A stretch of DNA of 64,000 nucleotides from positions 42,995 through 106,994 of the forward strand of contig JACQAL010000015.1 of the NCBI GenBank assembly GCA_016195025.1, in the 5' to 3' direction. Numbering within the stretch: the stretch's first letter is position 1; each line of letters starts with the position of its first letter. The notes beneath the pieces are model-generated. The model was not told where the DNA came from. It did no database searches and worked only from the letters and a program-made list of their open reading frames with translations. Made by a program: the position numbers and the translations under genes. The DNA comes from Bacteroidota bacterium. GTDB lineage: Bacteria > Bacteroidota > Bacteroidia > Palsa-948. Below, piece after piece: positions 35,408-44,395 of the stretch.

Positions 35408-36435
35408 TTACACATTCAAATCCTATTGGCATAAGTGTTCTTGTTTTTGGCTACAATAGCGCTCCTCGTTTAGAAAAAGTTCTGACTCATATTTCCAATC
35501 AAAAAATTTCCCATTCTATAAAATGGGAAGTAATATTAATGGACAATGCTTCAAAAGACAATACAACAGAAATGGGAAAAAACATATGGAATAAAATTGG
35601 AAATAATATTCCCTTCAAAACAATTATTGAACAAAAAGAAGGTCTTGTTTATTCAAGAATTACTGCAATTGAAAATTCAACTTATGAATATTTAATATTT
35701 GTGGATGATGATAATTTATTAGACAGCAATTACCTTCAATGCGCTTGTGAATTAATGTCAGCAAATATTTCTATTGGAGCATTGGGGGGAAAAATTGAAC
35801 CCGTTTATGAAGTTTCACCTTCTGTTTGGCTAACACAAATTGAAAACTGTCTTGCTGTTGGCGAACAAGGAAACGGCACAGAAGATATTTCTGAAAAGAA
35901 GGGTTTTGTCTGGGGTGCTGGAATGGTTCTTAGAAAATCGGCATATCAGAAATTAATAAATGCAGGATTCAATTTTTTTATCATTAATAATAAAAAGAAA
36001 TTAGTAGGATATGGCGATGATTATGAACTTTGCTTATTTCTGCGATTAGCGGGATATAAAATTTTTTACTCTGAAAAATTAATCTTACAACACATTATAG
36101 TAAAAAGCCGTTTAGAATGGAACCACATAAAAAAACTGTATAAGAAATTCGGAATATCCAGCATTCCGGTTGATAGTGTGTTTTTTTACTTAAAAAATAA
36201 TCAGCAAAAAAGTTTTCCCGAATTTGTATGTTTATGGAATATGTTTTCCGCTGTTAAAAATATTTTATACAACTTCATTAAACTTTCTTATTCTGATTCC
36301 TCAAAATTAATTTTATTGGATATAAAATATTTTGAAGGGCGATTTTATTCTTTAATAAAATCTTTTTTCAGTTATAGAAAATATTATAACAATACTTTTG
36401 CTATTAAGAAAAAATTGGACGGAATTAATTTTTAA
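35404..36435 (+). CDS. Glycosyltransferase, GT2-like
   Basis: 343 residues of GT-A type: ISVLVFGYNSAPRLEKVLTHI start, DNASKDNTTE, the metal-binding FVDDDN motif and, after it, a GGKIEP and WGAGMVLRKSAY segment as in family 2 enzymes. ATG lies within the stop of the previous gene. The 3' end overlaps the convergent oxygenase gene by 11 bases. Confidence 0.88.
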   Translation: MITHSNPIGISVLVFGYNSAPRLEKVLTHISNQKISHSIKWEVILMDNASKDNTTEMGKNIWNKIGNNIPFKTIIEQKEGLVYSRITAIENSTYEYLIFVDDDNLLDSNYLQCACELMSANISIGALGGKIEPVYEVSPSVWLTQIENCLAVGEQGNGTEDISEKKGFVWGAGMVLRKSAYQKLINAGFNFFIINNKKKLVGYGDDYELCLFLRLAGYKIFYSEKLILQHIIVKSRLEWNHIKKLYKKFGISSIPVDSVFFYLKNNQQKSFPEFVCLWNMFSAVKNILYNFIKLSYSDSSKLILLDIKYFEGRFYSLIKSFFSYRKYYNNTFAIKKKLDGINF

Positions 36436-37243
36436 TTTTTCTAATTACCTTCAGAAGTATAGGTGGTAAACAATCTCTTATGATGTCTTTTATTACACTT
36501 CCTTCCTTACCCTTTATGTATTTTTCATTTGGTCTTGCTTTGAATAATGTATCATGGTCCTCTAATCCTGTATTAATTTCTTCGGCAGGACGGCCATTTG
36601 TATAATAATATAATGCCAGTGATTTTCTTGTCATCCCTTCAGGGCACTTTAAAGGATCAGGATGTCCATGATAAGAATAATCAGAAGTGGAAAATATCAC
36701 TACTCTGCCGAATATTGGAAGAATTTTTTTAACGCAAGATTTCATTTCTCTATCCCATAATTCAAAATGGCCGCCATATTCTTCCTTCCATTTTTTATTT
36801 AAATAAATAAGAAAATTAATCCTTCTGTCCAATTTGGTTTCGCGATGTTTATTAAAATCGGCATGAATCTTTAAAAACCCTCCGGTTTCAATTTGATGGT
36901 ATCCACCTCCGCTAAAGTGCGGATCGGGTATTAATCCTGAAATTCCGGTTAATGCTTCTAAAAATTTAAGTATAGGTTCAGAATTTAAATACCGCATAAA
37001 TTCTTTTGTCTTAACTCCAAACATTTCTTCTCCTTTCGATAGTGATTTATGTTCTTCTTTTAACTTCCATTTTAATGACCAATTACTATCAGAAGATGGA
37101 AATTCGGATAACATTAAATCTAAGTTTTCTTCTGAAAAAAAATTATCCAAAACTATATGCGGATAAGGTAACGCATTCCTATAAATTTCTTGATAACTTT
37201 GCGTTTTTTCTAAAAGATTCCCAATATACATAACATCAGCCAT
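36425..37243 (-). CDS. 2OG-Fe(II) oxygenase-like protein
   Basis: 272 residues. The iron ligands H-x-D are in LKIHADFNKHRE, the distal His in YHGHPDPLK, and the 2-oxoglutarate-binding Arg in MTRKSLALYYYT, so the active site looks complete. It is related to prolyl-hydroxylase-type oxygenases found in glycan loci. It is the only minus-strand gene among the first glycosyltransferases, which suggests separate regulation; a hydroxylated sugar, lipid or protein is the possible product. Confidence 0.82.
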   Translation of the reverse strand: MADVMYIGNLLEKTQSYQEIYRNALPYPHIVLDNFFSEENLDLMLSEFPSSDSNWSLKWKLKEEHKSLSKGEEMFGVKTKEFMRYLNSEPILKFLEALTGISGLIPDPHFSGGGYHQIETGGFLKIHADFNKHRETKLDRRINFLIYLNKKWKEEYGGHFELWDREMKSCVKKILPIFGRVVIFSTSDYSYHGHPDPLKCPEGMTRKSLALYYYTNGRPAEEINTGLEDHDTLFKARPNEKYIKGKEGSVIKDIIRDCLPPILLKVIRKIKN

Positions 37244-37294
37244 CGTATTTTAAATTTATTTTGCGAAGTTACTATTAAAAGCAAATAAAACATT

Positions 37295-38014
37295 ATGGGA
37301 ATGAAACTTCCACGGCATAAAAAAAGAAATTTATTATTATCAGTTATATATAGATTACATAAAATATTTTTCCTTAGCAAGAATACAAAACTTAAACTCT
37401 ACCTGAATTTAGAATGGATTTTCGACAGATTGGCACACGAAATGTCTTTTAAAGTTTATGCACCAGATAAACATCCATTCAGAATCCATTCTAAAAAATT
37501 TATTCTTGAGTTTATCAATGAAAATCACAGTGTGTTGGATTTGGGCTGCCACATAGGTGATATTAGTTTCATTATCGCACAGAAAGCAAAAAAAGTCATT
37601 GGGATTGATTACAGCAAAGATGCAATTACAAAAGCAAAAATAAAATATCAAAAAGATAATTTGATTTTCCATCACTGCGAAGCATCAGAGTTTTTAAAGA
37701 ATAACAAAGAGCATTTTGACATTTTAATTCTATCGCATATTCTGGAGCACTTAAATAATCCGGAGGAATTTCTTTTAAAGTATAAAAACTATTTTAATCA
37801 CATCTACATTGAAGTACCTGATTTTGATAGGTATTATTTGAATCATTACAGAAAAGATTTAGGATTAAATTTGATTTATTCAGATGAAGACCATATATCA
37901 GAATTTGACAGATATGAACTAAATAAATTATTGAATCATTGCGGCTTAAAAATATTAAAAGCAGAATACATTTTCGGCATGCAAAAAATCTGGTGTGAAG
38001 TTAATAAGGACTGA
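37295..38014 (+). CDS. Class I SAM-dependent methyltransferase
   Basis: 239 residues. VLDLGCHIGDISFIIAQKAKKVIGIDYS is the SAM-binding motif, and FDILILSHILEHLNNPEEFL the post-II motif. The N-terminal ~70 residues are basic and helical. It probably modifies a sugar of the glycan. The gene starts 51 bases from the divergent oxygenase gene, so the spacer must hold both promoters; no perfect consensus is seen. Confidence 0.8.
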   Translation: MGMKLPRHKKRNLLLSVIYRLHKIFFLSKNTKLKLYLNLEWIFDRLAHEMSFKVYAPDKHPFRIHSKKFILEFINENHSVLDLGCHIGDISFIIAQKAKKVIGIDYSKDAITKAKIKYQKDNLIFHHCEASEFLKNNKEHFDILILSHILEHLNNPEEFLLKYKNYFNHIYIEVPDFDRYYLNHYRKDLGLNLIYSDEDHISEFDRYELNKLLNHCGLKILKAEYIFGMQKIWCEVNKD

Positions 38015-38031
38015 AAAGTAAAATTTCTACT

Positions 38032-38928
38032 ATGAGAAATAAAAAGCGAATTTATATTTCAGGATGCGGTGGAATGTTGGGAGAATCTTTCTATAAAGTT
38101 TTTCGCGAAGATTATATTCTTAAATGCACCGATATTGATGTGAATGAGGACTGGCTTACCTGTTGCGACATACGAAACTATAAAGAATACCTAAAAGATG
38201 TAATTGACTTTAAACCAGATTATTTATTTCACCTTGGCGCTCACACTGATTTGGAATTTTGCGAAGCAAATCAGGAAGACGCATACAAAACAAATACAAC
38301 TTCTGTTGAATACGCTTGCAAAATTGCATCCGCACTAAATATTCCTTTGTTATACATCGGCACTGCCGGTATTTTTGATGGCACTAAAGAAGTGTATCAT
38401 GATTGGGCTCAACCCAATCCGCTGGGTGTTTATGCCCGAACAAAATACCTTGCGGAAGTAACTGTTCAGGAGCAGATGAAGGACTATTTGATTTGTCGTG
38501 CGGGTTGGATGATGGGTGGAGGACCTAAAAAAGATAAAAAGTTTATTAATAAAATAATCCGTCAAATCAAAAATGGGGGAAAGGAAATATTTGTAGTCAA
38601 TGATAAACTAGGAACTCCGACATATACATTCGACTTTGCTAATAATGTTAAACTCTTGATTGAAAAAAATGAATTTGGTTTATATAATATGGTTTGCGAA
38701 GGTCTTACCAGCCGAAAAGATGTTTTAACGGAGTTATTAAAAATTATGGGATATGAAAATAAAATCAAAGTTACTGAAGTAACATCAGATTATTTTTCCA
38801 AAGAATATTTTGCACCGCGTCCGTATTCGGAAAGGTTGATTAACTCTAAATTAAATTCAAAAGGGTTGAACATTATGCAGGATTGGAAAATTGCATTGCA
38901 GGATTATATCAAAAATTATTTTTTATAA
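38032..38928 (+). CDS. RmlD-like sugar-nucleotide reductase (SDR)
   Basis: 298 residues. The NAD(P)-binding start ISGCGGMLGESFYKVF, LFHLGAHTDLEFCE, the catalytic YARTKYLAE (Y-x3-K), and the C-terminal LGTPTYTFDFAN identify an RmlD/substrate-binding family member that reduces a 4-keto sugar nucleotide. Position 17 bases after the methyltransferase indicates one transcript. Which sugar it makes cannot be told. Confidence 0.85.
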   Translation: MRNKKRIYISGCGGMLGESFYKVFREDYILKCTDIDVNEDWLTCCDIRNYKEYLKDVIDFKPDYLFHLGAHTDLEFCEANQEDAYKTNTTSVEYACKIASALNIPLLYIGTAGIFDGTKEVYHDWAQPNPLGVYARTKYLAEVTVQEQMKDYLICRAGWMMGGGPKKDKKFINKIIRQIKNGGKEIFVVNDKLGTPTYTFDFANNVKLLIEKNEFGLYNMVCEGLTSRKDVLTELLKIMGYENKIKVTEVTSDYFSKEYFAPRPYSERLINSKLNSKGLNIMQDWKIALQDYIKNYFL

Positions 38929-38955
38929 ATCACCTTCATTTTATTAAACAAAGTA

Positions 38956-39966
38956 GTGAAAATCTCAATTATAACTCCTTCCTTTAACCAAAGTAAATAT
39001 CTTGAAGAAACAATTCTTTCTGTTCTCAACCAGAATTATCCGGAATTAGAATACATCATCATTGACGGAGGCAGCACAGATGGTTCAATTGAAATAATAA
39101 AGAAGTATGAAAATTATTTTACCTACTGGATAAGTGAAAAAGACAGGGGACAAAGCGAAGCAATAAATAAAGGTCTTGAAAAAGCAACGGGTGAAATAAT
39201 AACCTGGATTAATAGCGATGACAAACTTTTTGAAGGCGCATTGTTTAAAGTTGCCGACCACTTTTTAAGTTCTCCTGATGTGGGTTTGATTTATGGCGGA
39301 GTTATTTTTGATGAAAAAAAAATCAACAATAATAATTTTGGCTATGACAATCCTTGTCTGGAAAGATACCTCGCGGGTATCGCATTCCCGCAGCCCGCTG
39401 CATTTTTCAAAAGAAGTTTGCTGGAAAAAGTTGGTTCCCTGAATGAAAAATACCATTACGGAATGGATTACGACTTGTTTTCCCGCCTTGCATTAATAAC
39501 TCAGTTCAAAAAAACAAATGATATATTTTCTTATTACAGATTGCATCCTGAAAGTAAAAGTGTGAAAGATTACTTTATGATTATTGAAGATTGGATTGAT
39601 ATTTTCCTTGCTTTATCTGAAAACCTGCAACTAAAAAAAAGCATAAACACTTTAAAAAATCTAAAAGTGTTTGACAATTATTTAAAGAAAGTAGATTCTG
39701 GTGGCGTAGTATTTTCCGCACACCATATACAAATAGATGAAAATAAATTGCTTTTCTATTTTCTGAGTTATGTAATACGGGGATGGTATGCAGCGGGAAA
39801 ATTTAAAGAATGTAAAATCGTTCTTAATTATATTCAAAAAAATTATTCCCAATCCCTAATTGCACAGGAGGAGGGTATACCCTATATTGAAAAACGATTG
39901 TATTATTTTCCGATTTCCATATTGAAATTATGGCGTAAAGTCAGCCGGGGCATTGAAAAATTCTAA
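38956..39966 (+). CDS. Glycosyltransferase, GT2-like
   Basis: 336 residues, start GTG at 38956. ISIITPSFNQSKYLEETILSVLNQNYPELEYIIIDGGSTDGS is the classical GT2 start, WINSDDKLFEGAL holds the metal-binding acidic residues, and QPAAFFKRSLLEKVGSLNEKYHYGMDYDLFSR the second half of the fold. It overlaps the frame of the next gene only if that gene starts at a TTG; an ATG start avoids it. Confidence 0.88.
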   Translation: MKISIITPSFNQSKYLEETILSVLNQNYPELEYIIIDGGSTDGSIEIIKKYENYFTYWISEKDRGQSEAINKGLEKATGEIITWINSDDKLFEGALFKVADHFLSSPDVGLIYGGVIFDEKKINNNNFGYDNPCLERYLAGIAFPQPAAFFKRSLLEKVGSLNEKYHYGMDYDLFSRLALITQFKKTNDIFSYYRLHPESKSVKDYFMIIEDWIDIFLALSENLQLKKSINTLKNLKVFDNYLKKVDSGGVVFSAHHIQIDENKLLFYFLSYVIRGWYAAGKFKECKIVLNYIQKNYSQSLIAQEEGIPYIEKRLYYFPISILKLWRKVSRGIEKF

Positions 39967-39979
39967 TTCGATAAAAAAG

Positions 39980-40864
39980 ATGATTAAAAAAATAATTAAA
40001 AACACATACGCCTCTTTGCCTTATAAAAAACAATTTTTAAATTTTATAAAAAAAATATATACCCCGCCTGAACATATATATCGACATTTGTATTTTAAAG
40101 GAACATTCAAAGTAAATGTTGATAGTCAATATAATTTCCGGATAAATCACTACGGCTATCAAATAGAAAATGAAATTTTTTGGGGAGGATTGAAAAACGG
40201 CTGGGAAAAAGTTTCAATCAATTTATGGATAAAACTTTGCAAAAACAGTTCAATAGTAATTGATATCGGATCAAATACTGGTGTCTATGCGCTCTTAGCC
40301 AAAACAATTAATCCAAGCGCAAAGGTATATGCCTTTGAACCTGTTAATCGTGTATTTGCCAAACTCAAAGAAAATATCAATCTGAACAATTATGATATAA
40401 CAGCAATAGAAAAAGCAGTATCCAATTCAGATGGTTTTGCCACAATCTACGATACAAATTCAGAACATACTAACTCCGTAACTGTCAATAAGAATTTATC
40501 TTCTTCGGATATAAAAGTGATTGAAACAAAAATTGAGACAATAACTCTCAATTCATTTATTAAGAATCATGATATTGAAAAAATTGATCTAATAAAAATT
40601 GATGTGGAGACACATGAACCGGAAGTTTTAGAAGGTTTTTCTGAATATTTGAAAATATTTAGACCCACTTTTTTAATAGAAATATTAAATGATGAGATAG
40701 GTGAAAGGGTAAATAAAATTGTAAAAGGGCTTGATTATTTATATTTTAATATTGACGACCGCAAAGGGAGTATCCGTCAAACAAACAACATTACGCATAG
40801 CGATTATTATAATTATTTATTATGCAATGTGTATACAGCAAACAAATTGGGATTAATTACCTAA
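39980..40864 (+). CDS. FkbM-family methyltransferase
   Basis: 294 residues from ATG 39980; a TTG at 39953 would extend it back into the previous gene. SSIVIDIGSNTGVYALLAKTINPSAKVYAFEP is the SAM site, IDLIKIDVETHEPEVLEGF the conserved FkbM core. These enzymes methylate hydroxyl groups on sugars or polyketides. Here a sugar of the glycan is the likely target. Confidence 0.85.
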   Translation: MIKKIIKNTYASLPYKKQFLNFIKKIYTPPEHIYRHLYFKGTFKVNVDSQYNFRINHYGYQIENEIFWGGLKNGWEKVSINLWIKLCKNSSIVIDIGSNTGVYALLAKTINPSAKVYAFEPVNRVFAKLKENINLNNYDITAIEKAVSNSDGFATIYDTNSEHTNSVTVNKNLSSSDIKVIETKIETITLNSFIKNHDIEKIDLIKIDVETHEPEVLEGFSEYLKIFRPTFLIEILNDEIGERVNKIVKGLDYLYFNIDDRKGSIRQTNNITHSDYYNYLLCNVYTANKLGLIT

Positions 40865-40867
40865 ACC

Positions 40868-41995
40868 ATGAAAATCGCTTTCATAACCTCTCATATCTAT
40901 AAGTCCACTCAGTGGAATTGGTTTTCGGAAGAATTACTGCAGAGAGGAATCTTTCATATTCATATTATCATCTCGGATGAGTACCCTTTAATGGCGGATG
41001 AATTAAAAAAACAAGGAGTAAAGGTTTTTGTTTTGCCGCATCATTCAAAATTATCTTTATTAACTAATCTTTTCAAAATCATAAAAATCCTTAAGCAAGA
41101 AAAAATTAATTTGGTGCATACTGAACTTCCATATGGTAATTTACTTGGGCAAACAGCCGCACTATTGTCGGGAATCAAACGAAGGATAACCACTTGTGAA
41201 AACGCTTCCTGGGCGATAGATAACAAAAACAAAAAGCAATTCCTGATTGATAAATTAACCTACCGGCTGGCAAAAAAAATTATTGTCCTGACTGATTTGT
41301 CAAAACAATATTTAATAAAAAACTATAAAGTTCCTGAACATAAACTCATCACTATCTGGCACGCTGTAAAAGCAGAAGAATATCAAGAAGTTTCTTCTCA
41401 ACGTGTTGAAAAATTAAAAAATGAATTACGGGTTAAAGAAGATAAATTTATCCTTGGGATGGTAGCAAGAGGCGAGGAATGGAAAGGTCACATCTATGCC
41501 ATTAAAGCCATCGCACTGCTGAAAAATAAATATCCGAACCTGCTGCTTATCATTGCAGGAATAGATGAAACAAAAAAATACGGTAAACAAATTACAGATT
41601 ATCTCAACACACATCACGTTACAGATAATGTCCGTTTGATTAGATTTGTAACCGATAATGTGGCATTATATCGTTTGTTTCAAATCCATATTCATATTCC
41701 GATTGATGAGATGGCGGAAACATTTGGGATTACTTATATTGAAGGAATGATTTCAGGATGCGCACAGATATTAACTAAATCAGGCATAGCATTTACAACT
41801 GCACAGCATTTAAAAAATTGCTATGTAGTTGACTATTGTAATTCCGAAGAAATAGCAAAAGGAATTGTTTCTCTTATTGAAGATAAAAAATTAAAGTCGG
41901 AAATAAGCAGGCAAGCGAAAGAAGATGCAAGAAAGTTATTTGATTATTCCATTAAGGTGAATAAGCATTTAGAACTTTACAATTCAATTGACTAA
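40868..41995 (+). CDS. Glycosyltransferase, GT4-like
   Basis: 375 residues of GT-B fold. The middle segment FILGMVARGEEWKGHIYAIKAI starts the donor domain, and MAETFGITYIEGMISGCAQILTKSG holds the E-x7-E-like region. ATG lies three bases after the previous stop. Downstream of it the operon is broken by a decayed gene and a repeat array. Confidence 0.87.
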   Translation: MKIAFITSHIYKSTQWNWFSEELLQRGIFHIHIIISDEYPLMADELKKQGVKVFVLPHHSKLSLLTNLFKIIKILKQEKINLVHTELPYGNLLGQTAALLSGIKRRITTCENASWAIDNKNKKQFLIDKLTYRLAKKIIVLTDLSKQYLIKNYKVPEHKLITIWHAVKAEEYQEVSSQRVEKLKNELRVKEDKFILGMVARGEEWKGHIYAIKAIALLKNKYPNLLLIIAGIDETKKYGKQITDYLNTHHVTDNVRLIRFVTDNVALYRLFQIHIHIPIDEMAETFGITYIEGMISGCAQILTKSGIAFTTAQHLKNCYVVDYCNSEEIAKGIVSLIEDKKLKSEISRQAKEDARKLFDYSIKVNKHLELYNSID

Positions 41996-42013
41996 TTTTA
42001 ATTAGTTTTGTTC

Positions 42014-42097
42014 ATGCTCTTTCCAAAAATAAAAGAATACCGCCAATGCAAACGATGCGTATTAGATACTACCGACCCGAATATTGTATTTGATTAA
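42014..42097 (+). pseudogene. Truncated N-acetyl sugar amidotransferase (WbpG-like) start
   Basis: The frame from ATG 42014 reads M-L-F-P-K-I-K-E-Y-R, then QCKRCVLDTTDPNIVFD and stop. This matches the first ~27 residues of WbpG-type amidotransferases, including the first CxxC, and is 14/17 identical over that block to the domain at residues 325-341 of the fused gene at 44396. Everything after the first 27 residues is gone and replaced by the 21-bp repeat array that begins 51 bases later. Confidence 0.75.
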
Positions 42098-42148
42098 AGT
42101 AGAAGTAAAATACGATATTATACGCTATGTAATTTAAGGTTTACCCTG

Positions 42149-42421
42149 TGTTTTTTCCCACACAAAGCAGCAAAGTACTAGCAAAAGAGAGCGAAGTAAT
42201 AGGGAAAGACGGCTTTTTCCCCGTATAAAGCAGCAAAGTACTAGCAAAAGAGAGTAAAGTACTGGGAAAAGAGAGTGAAGTACTAGGAAAAAGCAGTTTA
42301 TTCCCCACACAAGGCAGTAAAGTACTGGGATAAAGCAACTTTTTCCCCATACAAAGAGGCAAAGTACTGGGATAAAGCAGCTTTTTCTCCATATAAAATA
42401 GCAAAGTATTATTATTTCATT
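42149..42421. repeat. 21-bp-period array, 13 units of two kinds
   Basis: The motif AAAGTACT (or a near variant) starts at 42172, 42193, 42235, 42256, 42277, 42319, 42361 and 42403; every interval is 21 or 42. The remaining 21-base slots (42149, 42212, 42296, 42338, 42380) hold a second unit with TTTTTCCCC or similar followed by A-rich DNA. The minus strand is open for 87 codons and would give heptads such as KLLYPST and LPLCMGK, but no start or domain supports a gene. It fills most of the 499-bp stretch 41996-42494, together with the gene remnant. Confidence 0.85.
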
Positions 42422-42494
42422 GGTTCTTTATGGAAAATATATTGCTTATACATCTTATTAAAAAAACAACATAAATCTTTTAAAACAAAATGCT

Positions 42495-43163
42495 ATGAAA
42501 AAAGCAAAAATCAAATTCAGCAAACTCTCTGTTCCTAAAAAAATAGAGACCGCACGCACCATCGTAACCGACACAACGGGCAACGGAAATTTTCCCATTT
42601 GTCAGGCGCTGCTTCCTCCCATCACTAACGCGGTGAATGATTTGGAAACAAAATTTGAAGCCGCAGCCGGTGGAGACCATCAAAAGAAAGCCCTGATGCA
42701 TGCCGCAGCAAAAGTGTTAGATGGATTGATTAGTTTCCTCGAAGACCAGATTAATGTGGAAGCGGGAGGCGATGAAGCAAAAATCAAAAGTACGGGATGT
42801 GATGTGAGAAAGCAAACCAAGCGGGGCAAGCGGCTGCCCGGCATCAAACAGGGAAAGCGCAGCGGAGAAATTATTCTCTTTGCGCTTACGGTAAAAGGCG
42901 CAGCATACCGCTTTCAGTTATGTTCTGACCCTCCTCCGAATGAAACAACTCCCATCAGCAGAACAGTCCAGCCGCCTGTGCCTGCTCCTGTGCCTGCTCC
43001 TCAAAATCAATGGAGCGATGCAGGAACTACTAAAGGCGCAACATTTACCGCCACTGATTTAACCAGCGGTTCAAAAATGTGGGGAAGGGTGGCAGTCATC
43101 CTCACAAAAAAGAAAGGTGGTCAGCAGGGATGGGTTCTTCTTGGCGCGGTGATTGTGCCGTAA
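42495..43163 (+). CDS. Bacteroidota protein of unknown function, fibronectin-III-like C-terminus
   Basis: 222 residues, K-rich, no signal peptide. The N-terminus MKKAKIKFSKLSVPKKIETAR and the helical region with GGDHQKKALMHAAAKVLDGL are shared by a set of hypothetical Bacteroidota proteins. After a P/V linker (PVPAPVPAP) comes a small beta domain (TFTATDLTSGSKMWGRVAVILTKKK, GWVLLGAVIVP) that looks fibronectin III-like. It is more GC-rich than the glycan genes around it and is probably unrelated to them. The function is unknown. Confidence 0.75.
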   Translation: MKKAKIKFSKLSVPKKIETARTIVTDTTGNGNFPICQALLPPITNAVNDLETKFEAAAGGDHQKKALMHAAAKVLDGLISFLEDQINVEAGGDEAKIKSTGCDVRKQTKRGKRLPGIKQGKRSGEIILFALTVKGAAYRFQLCSDPPPNETTPISRTVQPPVPAPVPAPQNQWSDAGTTKGATFTATDLTSGSKMWGRVAVILTKKKGGQQGWVLLGAVIVP

Positions 43164-43171
43164 CCTGCAAA

Positions 43172-43234
43172 GCGATTAGCGAAAAGCCATAAGGGATATT
43201 AAAAGATAAATTTTTTTCTCTTATGGTTTATCGC
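43172..43234. terminator. Long imperfect hairpin after the unknown gene
   Basis: GCGAT...AAGCCATAAG pairs with CTTATGGTTTATCGC across an A/T-rich loop that contains seven consecutive T. It lies between convergent genes and may terminate both. Confidence 0.4.
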
Positions 43235-43303
43235 CATTGTATCTCCTCCCGAACAATAGGAACAAATTGGAATTTATATATAGTGTATATCGTAAATTAA
43301 AAA

Positions 43304-44206
43304 TTATTTCTTTTCCTCTTGTTTCATTAAAGAAAGCCCCTCTTTCAATGTAAGGAGTTTGAATCCTAATTCTTTTTCTGCCTTTGCTGTAGCATAAGAA
43401 GTATCATAAGGTCTTTTTGCTAAGGATGAAAAATAATTATCAGGAACGGGAGATATTAAACTTCGGTCTAAACCAAAAACTTCTGCTGTAGTTAACGCTA
43501 AGTTATATCTATCGCATCTGTCTTTGCCTGCCAAATGGTATATTTCCCTATCTTTTTTTAAAGCAATGGCTTGCCATATTCCATCACAGCAGGAATTAAT
43601 ATATAAGGGATTTATATAAGATGAATTTTCAACCATTGATAGTTTTTTGCCTTCACGCAATGATTTAATTATATATGTTACCGGATTCATTCTTGTATTA
43701 TAATTCCAACCATACATAAGAATAATCCTGAATATTAAATGAGAATTTACGGTGGAGGCAATGCTTTCAGCAATATATTTATGCATGCCATATATATTTA
43801 CCGGATATGGCAACGATGTTTCTCCGTATGGAGCTCCATCTCCGGAAAATATTGCATTACTGGAACAATAAACTAATTGTTTATGATTTAACTTGCACCA
43901 GTCGGCAATATTTTTAGTGCCGCCAACTGTAATATTATAACATAGAGAAGGATTTTTTTCTGATAGGTCAACATTACTAATACCGGCTGTATGTATAACA
44001 ATATCCGGATTCTTTTCATCTAATTCAGCGCACACATTTTTTTTATCTGATACATCTAAAAAATTATAATGCAATAAATTTTTAGGTTTTTTCTCGCCTT
44101 GATTATAGTGACTTCCATATAAAATATATTTCCCCTTATCGTATGTTTTGGCAAGATATGTTCCCAAAAATCCATTTATCCCGGTTATGAATATTTTTCT
44201 CTTCAT
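43304..44206 (-). CDS. SDR-family sugar-nucleotide epimerase/reductase (RmlD-like)
   Basis: 300 residues from ATG 44206; a TTG two codons upstream is the alternative. IFITGINGFLGTYLAK is the nucleotide-binding start, VIHTAGISNVDLSEKNPSLCY, then NIYGMHKYIAES with the catalytic Y-x3-K. It resembles dTDP-4-dehydrorhamnose reductase. It is the second reductase of the locus (compare 38032) and lies on the opposite strand. Confidence 0.83.
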   Translation of the reverse strand: MKRKIFITGINGFLGTYLAKTYDKGKYILYGSHYNQGEKKPKNLLHYNFLDVSDKKNVCAELDEKNPDIVIHTAGISNVDLSEKNPSLCYNITVGGTKNIADWCKLNHKQLVYCSSNAIFSGDGAPYGETSLPYPVNIYGMHKYIAESIASTVNSHLIFRIILMYGWNYNTRMNPVTYIIKSLREGKKLSMVENSSYINPLYINSCCDGIWQAIALKKDREIYHLAGKDRCDRYNLALTTAEVFGLDRSLISPVPDNYFSSLAKRPYDTSYATAKAEKELGFKLLTLKEGLSLMKQEEKK

Positions 44207-44233
44207 TTGCAATTAATTATTAATAGAATATAT

Positions 44234-44339
44234 TTATCTCACCCAAAAATACATTGACATTTTTTTATCTTCGATAAATCTTCCTAAATTTTCTTTCATA
44301 TCTTTATATCCTTTTTCAAAGATAGGATTTTGGGTTAAG
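44234..44339 (-). pseudogene. Possible 3' remnant of a lost glycan gene
   Basis: On the minus strand a frame opening directly after a stop reads L-T-Q-N-P-I-F-E-K-G-Y-K-D-M, then KENLGRFIEDKKMSMYFWVR and stop. The composition looks protein-like (hydrophobic and charged residues alternate), but I do not recognise the family. It lies upstream of the SDR gene, in a 189-bp spacer. Confidence 0.35.
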
Positions 44340-44395
44340 TCCTATTGTTTTTATAGTTCTGTCTTTTTTTACTGCTGCGCTTACGGTAATGCTTT

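Noticed and set aside
42141..42404. An 87-residue minus-strand heptad-repeat protein
   Set aside because: The open frame follows from the 21-bp period (7 codons); there is no promoter, signal or known domain.
42149..42421. A CRISPR array
   Set aside because: Repeats are only 21 bases, contiguous, degenerate and without unique spacers, and no cas genes are nearby.
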